A stretch of DNA of 18,348 bases from CAZSMK01 sp964608095 (GTDB lineage Bacteria > Sumerlaeota > Sumerlaeia > MWCT01 > JAGHBZ01). Under the pieces are notes generated by a model. That model searched no databases, was not told where the DNA came from, and was given only the letters and a program-made list of their open reading frames with translations. The first letter of the stretch is position 1. Every line of letters starts with the position of its first letter. Shown here one piece after another: positions 1 to 5,576 of this stretch. The DNA is taken from positions 1 through 18,348 of the forward strand of contig CAZSMK010000045.1 of the NCBI GenBank assembly GCA_964608095.1, in the 5' to 3' direction. A program made the position numbers and the translations under genes.

Positions 1-90
1 GTTACCAAAAAAACTATAATCAAACCACGGATTTTCACTTATCCTCACTAATTTCTTGAAAAAACAAAGACTCTTTTTTTCTTTACCCGC

Positions 91-115
91 GAATTACACA
101 AATTACACGAATGAG
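91..115. repeat. Short imperfect tandem repeat (9-mers)
   Basis: Two consecutive 9-mers, GAATTACAC (91-99) and AAATTACAC (100-108), are followed by a partial third unit GAATGAG. Repeats of this style occur between genes in some environmental genomes, but whether this one is dispersed genome-wide cannot be judged from one window. Confidence 0.45.
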
Positions 116-159
116 TAAAATAATGTCCAATAAGTTATCCGAGAATTAATTTTGTAGGA

Positions 160-175
160 CGCAGACGCGTCTGCG
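160..175. repeat. 16-bp perfect palindrome
   Basis: The sequence CGCAGACGCGTCTGCG equals its own reverse complement over all 16 bases, with no spacer. It sits in otherwise AT-rich non-coding DNA and is flanked by TGTAGGA on the left and CTTTAGA on the right. It could be a protein-binding site or the core of a miniature palindromic element. There is no downstream T tract, so a terminator role is unlikely. Confidence 0.6.
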
Positions 176-340
176 CTTTAGATAGGCATGAGACCTCACG
201 CCCCCGGTGTTTGGCTTTTCGGGACTATATTACCCTCCGCATGTTCCTGGAGAAATACCCTTCGGGAAAAGAGTGGAAGCCAGTTTCCCGCTAAAACATG
301 AAAATGAGGTCTGACACCAAATTAGAATTAGAAAAATCCT

Positions 341-369
341 TTGCAAACAATAATTGACGAACTTATACT
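341..369 (+). promoter_or_regulatory. Predicted sigma70-type promoter for the secreted Cys/His protein
   Basis: A -35 box TTGCAA (341-346, 4/6 to consensus) and a -10 box TATACT (364-369, 5/6) are separated by exactly 17 bases. The implied transcription start near 376 leaves a leader of about 50 bases before the ATG at 425. A GACGA/TCGTC inverted pair (356-360 and 369-373) brackets the -10 box and could be an operator half-site pair; that part is speculative. Confidence 0.55.
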
Positions 370-424
370 CGTCGTTTTTGTTTTTTGCTTTATTAGAGTA
401 AATACAGACTTCAGGAGGTAAGAA

Positions 425-1138
425 ATGCGTACACGACTTACAGCTTTTGTGATTCTTCTCACCTTAGCTTTAAGCGTCACTATATATTCAGAGGACCAGT
501 CCACTGAATCGCTGGATATGAATACCTATGTGATGCGCGTGGTAGAGAGTTTTCCCACCGATGGATCGTTCCCGTATTGGTGGCCCAAAACAAACGTTTT
601 CGACGGCGCCACGTCTGATGTATTTTTTCTTGGAGAACGCGTTATGCGCGGGGATCCCGAAGAGAAGGGACGATGTTATTGTTGCGGGTTGACTCTTCAG
701 GTCTTTTATCACGCGCTCGATGAATTTCAAGACGAGGGAAACACACTCCCGGAGAGCAGTCTAACCACAAAGACAACAAAGAGATTTCAGCATTACTGGT
801 TTTGTCCTTCTTTAAACTCGCCCGGAGCGGTGCTTGCCCTGGAAGAGTTCGGAATCGGCACACGCATAAAAAATCTGGATGAAGCGCAGCCCGGCGATTT
901 TATTCAATTCTGGCGCAACAGCGGTTCCGGTCATTCCGTTATCTTCATCGATTGGGTCAAAGATGACGAGGGCACTATTACGGGATTGAAATACTGGAGC
1001 ACGCAAAAAGCCACAGATGGTATCGGGTACAGGATTGAACCGGTCGGCGAGGGCGAGAAAGATATTACCCGAGAACGGATATTTATTGGTCGCCTGTTAC
1101 CACCTGATCAATGGGAATCGGGCAACGACGAAGAATAG
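425..1138 (+). CDS. Secreted protein with Cys/His putative NlpC/P60- or CHAP-like fold
   Basis: No specific gene is recognised. The 237-residue product begins with a typical signal peptide (basic MRTR, then a hydrophobic run to about residue 20, cleavage probably near the SED that follows), so it is probably exported. The mature part has a Cys-rich segment, RCYCCGLT (C84, C86, C87), leading into a predicted helix. About 80 residues later comes GDFIQFWRNSGSGHSVIFIDW, with H170 and D176. A helix-capping Cys followed by a His on a beta strand is the arrangement of papain-like NlpC/P60 and CHAP hydrolases, so a cell-wall hydrolase or amidase is possible; this is inference. The ATG is supported by an excellent Shine-Dalgarno site (AGGAGG, 413-418) and an upstream promoter. 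It stands alone and converges on the HU gene. Confidence 0.75.
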   Translation: MRTRLTAFVILLTLALSVTIYSEDQSTESLDMNTYVMRVVESFPTDGSFPYWWPKTNVFDGATSDVFFLGERVMRGDPEEKGRCYCCGLTLQVFYHALDEFQDEGNTLPESSLTTKTTKRFQHYWFCPSLNSPGAVLALEEFGIGTRIKNLDEAQPGDFIQFWRNSGSGHSVIFIDWVKDDEGTITGLKYWSTQKATDGIGYRIEPVGEGEKDITRERIFIGRLLPPDQWESGNDEE

Positions 1139-1167
1139 ACGACGTGTCTTTTTATAATCCCCCTTAA

Positions 1168-1208
1168 AATTAACGGGTATCTCGTCGAACACGAGATACC
1201 CGTTAATT
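1168..1208. terminator. Bidirectional hairpin between convergent genes
   Basis: An 18-bp perfect stem (1168-1185 paired with 1191-1208) encloses the 5-base loop CGAAC, between the stop of the secreted protein and the stop of the HU gene. There is no long U tract on either side, only the A/T-rich foot of the stem, so it is not a textbook intrinsic terminator. Its position between convergent genes still argues for a terminator or mRNA 3'-end stabiliser serving both. Confidence 0.75.
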
Positions 1209-1235
1209 ACTTCTTTGCTGCAGCTGCGGTTTTGA

Positions 1236-1520
1236 TTAAAGACCTTTCTTCAACGCAGGTGCAGGTTTGAACCCAACAGTTTTAGATGCTTTGATCTTTA
1301 TAGATTCGCCGGTGCGTGGATTGCGTCCTTTACGCGCTTTGCGACTCCTAACCGAGAATGTACCAAACCCTGGAACTGCAAACCTCTTGTCCTTCTTGAT
1401 CGCCTTAGAGATGTTGCCAAAGGTTTCATTTACGACAAGTTCAACTGCAGATTTGCTGAGTTCTACCTTTTCTTTCGCTGCCGCCTTCTGTACGGCGTCA
1501 ACAAGTTCAGCTTTGGTCAT
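1236..1520 (-). CDS. HU-family DNA-binding protein
   Basis: This 94-residue protein belongs to the HU/IHF family of small dimeric nucleoid proteins that bend and compact DNA. It begins MTKAELVDAVQKAA, has the helical N-terminal half, the core motif FAVPGFGTFSVRSRKARKGRNPRTGESI (the DNA-binding arm with its intercalating proline in RNPRTGE) and ends FKPAPALKKGL. The start at 1520 is preferred over a longer frame to 1589 because GGAGGTG lies about 8 bases upstream and the family begins at this Met. Just past the stop, the -1 frame encodes SLIKTAAAAKK then stop, resembling the Ala/Lys tail of other HU proteins, so the present C-terminus may be a frameshifted version of a longer one. A TGAGA/TCTCA pair (1521-1525, 1553-1557) flanks the ribosome binding site. 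HU and IHF subtypes cannot be separated by eye. Confidence 0.95.
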   Translation of the reverse strand: MTKAELVDAVQKAAAKEKVELSKSAVELVVNETFGNISKAIKKDKRFAVPGFGTFSVRSRKARKGRNPRTGESIKIKASKTVGFKPAPALKKGL

Positions 1521-1579
1521 TGAGAATCCACCTCCTTTGCCCTGAAAATCTCTCTCATCAAATAAGAAATTTGATTGAT

Positions 1580-1608
1580 AAAGTATCAAGCTCAGATAGA
1601 CCAGTCAA
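1580..1608 (-). promoter_or_regulatory. Predicted promoter of the HU gene
   Basis: Read on the minus strand, TTGACT (1603-1608, 5/6 match to the -35 consensus) is followed after exactly 17 bases by TACTTT (1580-1585, 3/6 match to -10). This would start transcription about 50 bases upstream of the HU ATG. The weak -10 box lowers confidence. Confidence 0.45.
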
Positions 1609-1801
1609 CATAAAAATGCAGGAAAATGTTGATTTTTTAAGGGATTCCCGCCGTCAAGGCAACCGCAAAAGTGGTCAAATTCATCTGATTTTCGAGTCAC
1701 AAAAAAGATATCTTTGAAAAATCCCCGATTTTATAATTGTCGTATAGGAACATTTATAATATAAATTATGGCAACTGTTTGGTGTATTACAATAGTCCCT
1801 G

Positions 1802-1842
1802 GGCGCACATAACCTAACTTTCAACTTCAGGAGGTGTGCGCC
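1802..1842 (+). promoter_or_regulatory. 5'-leader stem-loop enclosing the Shine-Dalgarno site
   Basis: GGCGCACA (1802-1809) is perfectly complementary to TGTGCGCC (1835-1842), giving an 8-bp GC-rich stem whose last base directly abuts the ATG at 1843. The 25-base loop contains the AGGAGG ribosome binding site (1829-1834), 8 bases from the start codon. If transcribed, the hairpin would hold the start region in a defined structure and could control ribosome access. The 12-mer ACTTCAGGAGGT within it also occurs at 408-419 upstream of the secreted Cys/His gene. Confidence 0.5.
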
Positions 1843-2462
1843 ATGAAAAGAAAACGAAGTATATCATTGGGGGGTATGTCTGCTTTTATTATTGTTCTCG
1901 CGTGTTTTCCTTTTCTCCTCTTTGCATCAACTATAAAATACTTATGAACCGGGCATACGACTCAGGTGGCGGGCTTTCCCGGTGCGATGGCGTGATTGAC
2001 TCGAACACTATCATGGACACTATTGCCGTTGAGGATGGCGGCGGTGTTTTTGAATGCCATGCCGTAATCCGGAATAACGATATATCGTATAATGGAGCCA
2101 GCTAAGACGGAGGCGGAATCGCACTCTCCGGCATCGAGATCTTCGTTAATGTCATTTCTCATAACGAGTCTGACAATGGTGGAGGGCTTGCCTACTGTGA
2201 ACGCAAAATCGAGGCGAACATCATAGCACGGAATATCTTATGCATAGATGGTGGTGGGGTGTTTTATACCAACGCCACAATTCACGATAATGAAATTCGC
2301 CAGAATAAAGCCCTCAGAGGTGGAGGACTTTACAAGGTCAACGGAATAGTCTCAAACAATCTTATTGAAGCCAACACGGCTGATTCAGATGGTGGTGGAA
2401 TTAGTGATGTGGACGCCCTTGTACTGAACAACACAATTTCCGTGAATTACGCTGCTGAATAG
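1843..2462 (+). pseudogene. Broken secreted parallel beta-helix (GGG-repeat) protein
   Basis: The ATG at 1843, with AGGAGG 8 bases upstream, starts a signal peptide (MKRKRSISLGGMSAFIIVLACF..., ending LLFAS) that reaches a TGA at 1945-1947. In a different frame (-1 relative to it), from about 1944, runs a chain of seven turns of 23-24 residues with the pattern N-x-A-x-x-x-GGG-(I/L/V)...I-x-x-N-x-I-x-x-N. This is typical of right-handed beta-helix surface proteins with PMP-like repeats. That frame has one internal stop, TAA at 2103-2105, exactly in the Ser/Asp position before a GGG, and then stays open to a TAG at 2460-2462 after NYAAE. The rest of the helix and any C-terminal sorting domain are absent. 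A frameshift, a nonsense codon and 3' truncation make this a decaying gene. Functional copies would sit on or outside the outer membrane. Confidence 0.85.
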
Positions 2463-2492
2463 TAACCTGAGGGATGACCCTTTTGGGTATGT

Positions 2493-2530
2493 AAAAAAAA
2501 GAGGAGGCTCATATTTGATGAGTCTCCTCT
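2493..2530 (-). terminator. Intrinsic terminator of rpsU
   Basis: On the minus strand a 13-bp stem (2518-2530 with 2500-2512, one mismatched pair) and 5-base loop are followed directly by a run of eight T (2493-2500, the first also closing the stem). It lies 18 bases past the rpsU stop and is a textbook rho-independent terminator. It also insulates rpsU from the beta-helix pseudogene. Confidence 0.92.
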
Positions 2531-2548
2531 CTTCCACGTTGGTATGTC

Positions 2549-2761
2549 TTAATACATTTCCAATTTTCTACGTAACTTCATCATTCGACGTCGAGCTTTT
2601 CGCTTGGCAGATTCTATCTTGCGCTTTTTGCGTTCGCTGGGTTTTTCGTAATACTCGCGACGCTTCAGCTCCTGCGGTATTCCTGCTTTCTGCAATTCTT
2701 TTTTAAATCGACGAAGTGCACGATCAATCGGTTCATTGTCTTCAACGACGACGTGCGCCAT
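2549..2761 (-). CDS. rpsU: 30S ribosomal protein S21
   Basis: This 70-residue, very basic protein is small-subunit ribosomal protein S21, which binds near the 3' end of 16S rRNA on the platform and helps initiation. It begins MAHVVVEDNEPIDRALRRFKKELQKAGI, followed by the family stretch KRREYYEKPSERKKRK and a long Arg/Lys helix. Length and composition are normal for the family. The start is supported by AAGGGGG about 10 bases upstream. The gene is monocistronic, with its own promoter (2833-2862) and intrinsic terminator (2493-2530), and is divergent from the epimerase operon. Its leader contains two mutually exclusive short pairings, one of which would cover the ribosome binding site. Confidence 0.97.
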   Translation of the reverse strand: MAHVVVEDNEPIDRALRRFKKELQKAGIPQELKRREYYEKPSERKKRKIESAKRKARRRMMKLRRKLEMY

Positions 2762-2832
2762 ATTAAAGTCAGCCCCCTTTCTTCTCAGAAAACGAGACGT
2801 AAAAGCTGAGTTTTATTCAAAATTCTAAGTCT

Positions 2833-2862
2833 ATTATTCCTAATCCCTTACGCTTCTGTCAA
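2833..2862 (-). promoter_or_regulatory. Promoter of rpsU
   Basis: On the minus strand a perfect -35 box TTGACA (2857-2862) is followed after 18 bases by AATAAT (2833-2838, 5/6 to the -10 consensus). The predicted start near 2826 gives a leader of about 65 bases. Confidence 0.72.
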
Positions 2863-2880
2863 ATAAAAACTTTTTTTCAA

Positions 2881-2910
2881 TTGAACTTGTTTAATCCTGC
2901 GTATTATAAC
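2881..2910 (+). promoter_or_regulatory. Promoter of the epimerase operon
   Basis: TTGAAC (2881-2886, 4/6 to the -35 consensus) and TATAAC (2905-2910, 5/6 to the -10 consensus) are separated by 18 bases and point at the epimerase gene, with a predicted start near 2917. It lies back to back with the rpsU promoter. Confidence 0.58.
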
Positions 2911-2971
2911 AAAGATATTACGCTGGCCATATCTAACTCATAATTTTTAACGATCAAAAGGAATCGTGACT

Positions 2972-3961
2972 ATGGCAAATATCCTGGTAACCGGCGGAGC
3001 CGGGTTTATAGGTTCGCATCTGGCGGAACGCCTCCTTGACATGGAACATGACGTACGCATCATCGATGATCTATCGACGGGCAGTATCCTCAATATCGAG
3101 CATTTAAAGAACAATCCTCGTTTTGGCTATGTTCTCGATACTATTATGAACCGGAGCATTATGGCTGAGTTGGTCGACTGGAGCGACGATATATATCATC
3201 TTGCTGCGGCGGTCGGGGTAAAGTTAATCGTCAGCGACCCGGTGCAAACGATAGAGACGAACATTAAGGGCACGGAAGTGGTGCTGGAGATGGCGCGAAA
3301 GAAGAAGAAAAAGGTATTGATCGCGTCTTCATCGGAGGTCTATGGCAAGAGCGCCAAGAATCTTTTTTCCGAGGACGACGATATAACGCTCGGTCCTTCG
3401 TGTCGTCCGCGCTGGAGTTATGCATGCTCGAAGTTAATCGATGAGTTTCTGGCGTTTGCGTATTGGCGTGAACAGCAGATTCCCATAATCGTTGCGCGCC
3501 TTTTCAACGTTGTCGGACCGCGCCAAACCGGGAGATATGGCATGGTTATCCCGCGTTTCGTGAACCAGGCGCTCGCCGGAAAACCCATTACGGTCTATGG
3601 CGACGGCACTCAACGACGGTGTTTCTGTTATGTTGACGACGTAATAAACGCCCTTATTTCATTGATGGCGCACCCCATGGCGCCCGGACAGGTCTTTAAT
3701 GTAGGGAGCGACCAGGAGATATCGATACTGAAGCTTGCCGAGCTTGTCAAAAAAATGACTTCTTCCTCTTCCGAGATTGCATTTTTACCCTTCGACAATG
3801 CCTACGATAAAAATTTTGAAGACATGGAGCGCCGCGTCCCGGACCTTTCAAAAACACGGTCTCTCATAAGTTTCGAGATTACGAGAAATATTGAAGAGGC
3901 GGTTCAATCCGTAATAGAGTATTATTCGAGGATTGGCATTGATAGAACATTAATCGAGTGA
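2972..3961 (+). CDS. NAD-dependent sugar-nucleotide epimerase/dehydratase
   Basis: This 329-residue protein is an extended short-chain dehydrogenase acting on nucleotide sugars in envelope polysaccharide synthesis. It has the Rossmann motif TGGAGFIG (7-14), an acidic pair in IIDDLSTG for NAD ribose binding, the LAAA strand end (77-80), SSSEVYG (119-125) with a catalytic Ser/Thr position, and the YxxxK catalytic pair Y150/K154. The substrate-side stretch RLFNVVGPRQTGRYGMVIPRFV is shared by GalE-like epimerases and UDP-glucuronate decarboxylases. The exact sugar cannot be read from sequence. The ATG at 2972 is chosen because AAAAGGA lies 9 bases upstream; the in-frame GTG at 2966 is only 3 bases from it. 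A 7-base gap to the lyase gene indicates cotranscription. Confidence 0.93.
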   Translation: MANILVTGGAGFIGSHLAERLLDMEHDVRIIDDLSTGSILNIEHLKNNPRFGYVLDTIMNRSIMAELVDWSDDIYHLAAAVGVKLIVSDPVQTIETNIKGTEVVLEMARKKKKKVLIASSSEVYGKSAKNLFSEDDDITLGPSCRPRWSYACSKLIDEFLAFAYWREQQIPIIVARLFNVVGPRQTGRYGMVIPRFVNQALAGKPITVYGDGTQRRCFCYVDDVINALISLMAHPMAPGQVFNVGSDQEISILKLAELVKKMTSSSSEIAFLPFDNAYDKNFEDMERRVPDLSKTRSLISFEITRNIEEAVQSVIEYYSRIGIDRTLIE

Positions 3962-3968
3962 GGATGCC

Positions 3969-5489
3969 ATGAAGAAAAAGGGAGCACAATCGAGGAATCC
4001 GGTCTGGAGTAAGCGGACCGGAATCGTTCCGAGCAAGATCAATATCCTGTACACGGCGGGCAGGGATATCCAGGCGAAACTTCCCGCGGATGAGTTGCTT
4101 ATCCCTTATGACATCTGGACGAACAGGGCACATTGCCTTATGCTTGAACGCCAGAAGATTATACCCACAAATGTGGCGGAAAGTATTCTGAAATCACTGG
4201 AAGAAATCTCCGCGTTATATCGCAAAAACCAGTTTCATCTCGATCCCCAGCTCGAGGACATTCATGTTAATATAGAAACCTTTATAGCGGAAGAAGCGGG
4301 TGAAGAAGTCGCAGGGTGGCTTCATACCGCGCGAAGCCGAAACGACCAGTCAACGACCGATATACGGCTGTACGTGCGAGACCGGCTGCTGGAAGTGTTC
4401 GAGGGCACGATTGAGTTGATAGAGGTGCTGGTGAGTCAAGCCGAGGAGTTCTCCGATGCGATAATGCCGGGATTAACCCACCTCAGGTTTGCCTCCGTGA
4501 CTACCTGGGCGCATTATGTGCTCAGTTATGCGCAGGCGCTCGAGCGTGACCTCGTACGTATTCAGCAGGCATACTCCATACTCAATCAATCGCCTCTCGG
4601 GTCTGTGGCTTCCTACGGAACATCATGGAACATCGACCGCAGCTATAGCGCGAAAATGCTCGGGTTTGAACGCGTTCAAATCAACACCATCGATTGCCTG
4701 ACCAATCGCTGGGAAATCGAGGCGGAAGCTGCACTTGCCGTTTCCTTTCTTATGAATCATCTGAGCATCATCTCCCAGGACCTGCTCTTATTTACCCTGC
4801 CATCGCTGCCATTGCTTGAAGTAGACGACCGTTACGTAACCGGCTCGTCGATCATGCCCCAGAAACGAAATCTCGATTTTGCCGAGGTAACACGCGCAAA
4901 GGCATCCCTCATCCAGGGATACGCACTTAGCCTGATGGGAATCGGACGTTCCCTGAACTCGGGATATAATCGCGATGAACAATGGACAAAGTACATCATC
5001 ATTGACGTATTCGAAGAGGCACACTATGCATCCAAGCTTTTCCGCGATATCTTTTCGACACTCAGGATAAACAAAGCGAACATGGCATACGCAGCGGGGC
5101 AGGGCTTCTTACACGCAATCGAGGTGACGGATTATCTTACACGTACCTACTCATTACCCTTTCGCATCTCTTATAGAATAGTCGCGGAAACTGTAAAGCA
5201 ATGCGCTTCCGAACAAAAATTGGCGCTCGATAAATTAAATTTAGTCTTGAAAGAATCCGATACAAATATTAAAATAACACCAAAAGAGTGGAAACATCTG
5301 GGGAATCTGGAGCAGATAATAAAGAGCAAAAATCATATTGGCGGCACTGCACCGGAGGCTATACGCGAAAGTGCTCGCAGTCTTGGCGCTGTTGTTGAAG
5401 AACATAAAAAATGGTTGATTACAAAAACGAAATCTCTGGATGACGCAAAACGATTCCTCAGTCAACAGATACGCGCACTCATAAAATAG
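3969..5489 (+). CDS. Argininosuccinate lyase-like protein (fumarase/ASL superfamily)
   Basis: This 506-residue enzyme belongs to the superfamily that cleaves fumarate from argininosuccinate, adenylosuccinate or malate. ASL features in order are an LEDIHVNIE segment, HTARSRNDQ (119-127; usual HTGRSRNDQ), MPGLTHL with the conserved H171, the mobile catalytic-loop signature GSSIMPQKRNLD (292-303; usual GSSxMPQKxNPD) and a C-terminal GGTAPEAI. Closest fit is ArgH, last step of arginine synthesis. It is longer than usual (about 460) through its N-terminus. It also departs at conserved positions: Gly to Ala in HTARS, HLQxAQP replaced by HLRFASV, and NPD changed to NLD. It follows a sugar-nucleotide epimerase by 7 bases, with no other arginine gene in view, so a different substrate is possible. 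I therefore leave the symbol empty; argH is the default reading. Confidence 0.85.
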   Translation: MKKKGAQSRNPVWSKRTGIVPSKINILYTAGRDIQAKLPADELLIPYDIWTNRAHCLMLERQKIIPTNVAESILKSLEEISALYRKNQFHLDPQLEDIHVNIETFIAEEAGEEVAGWLHTARSRNDQSTTDIRLYVRDRLLEVFEGTIELIEVLVSQAEEFSDAIMPGLTHLRFASVTTWAHYVLSYAQALERDLVRIQQAYSILNQSPLGSVASYGTSWNIDRSYSAKMLGFERVQINTIDCLTNRWEIEAEAALAVSFLMNHLSIISQDLLLFTLPSLPLLEVDDRYVTGSSIMPQKRNLDFAEVTRAKASLIQGYALSLMGIGRSLNSGYNRDEQWTKYIIIDVFEEAHYASKLFRDIFSTLRINKANMAYAAGQGFLHAIEVTDYLTRTYSLPFRISYRIVAETVKQCASEQKLALDKLNLVLKESDTNIKITPKEWKHLGNLEQIIKSKNHIGGTAPEAIRESARSLGAVVEEHKKWLITKTKSLDDAKRFLSQQIRALIK

Positions 5490-5576
5490 CGTCGGGTGAA
5501 AACAAAAAAACGTGATCTACCAAACTCTATTATATATCTTCCAACCTGTGAAGAAACTTTCAGAAAGGGTATACGC

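Larger units (their letters stand above)
1..424. other. Non-coding left flank with decayed repeat-like sequence
   Basis: No convincing gene lies in these 424 bases. The stretch holds an imperfect tandem of 9-mers (91-115), a 16-bp perfect palindrome (160-175), an 8-bp inverted pair (191-198 and 305-312) and a good sigma70-like promoter (341-369) for the next gene. A 57-codon open stretch in frame 1 ends with a stop at about 295 (C-terminal residues MFLEKYPSGKEWKPVSR). It resembles nothing I recognise and has no start signal, so I do not call it a gene. The mixture of short repeats suggests remnants of dispersed non-autonomous elements, which is inference. Confidence 0.6.
1521..1842. other. 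Intergenic region between divergent HU gene and beta-helix pseudogene
   Basis: This 322-base gap holds the HU ribosome binding site and promoter at its left end (to about 1608) and the stem-loop around the beta-helix gene start at its right end (1802-1842). Between them (about 1610-1800) it is AT-rich. Several TATAAT-like strings occur near 1730-1775, but none has a well spaced -35 box. I see no gene or RNA here. Confidence 0.6.

Noticed and set aside
124..294. Open stretch in frame 1 ending MFLEKYPSGKEWKPVSR, possibly the C-terminus of a lost gene
   Set aside because: There is no start signal and no recognised family, and it overlaps repeat-like sequence. A chance open frame of 57 codons is plausible.
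1236..1250. prfB-like programmed frameshift (CTT then a stop, after a purine-rich stretch) at the HU stop
   Set aside because: The +1 shift used in prfB would enter a frame without the Ala/Lys tail. The tail lies in the -1 frame and no slippery heptamer is present.
5496..5576. N-terminal extension of the eRF1-like protein from a GTG start
   Set aside because: No ribosome binding site stands before the GTG, whereas AAAGGG precedes the ATG at 5577, and the family begins near LTRDQV.
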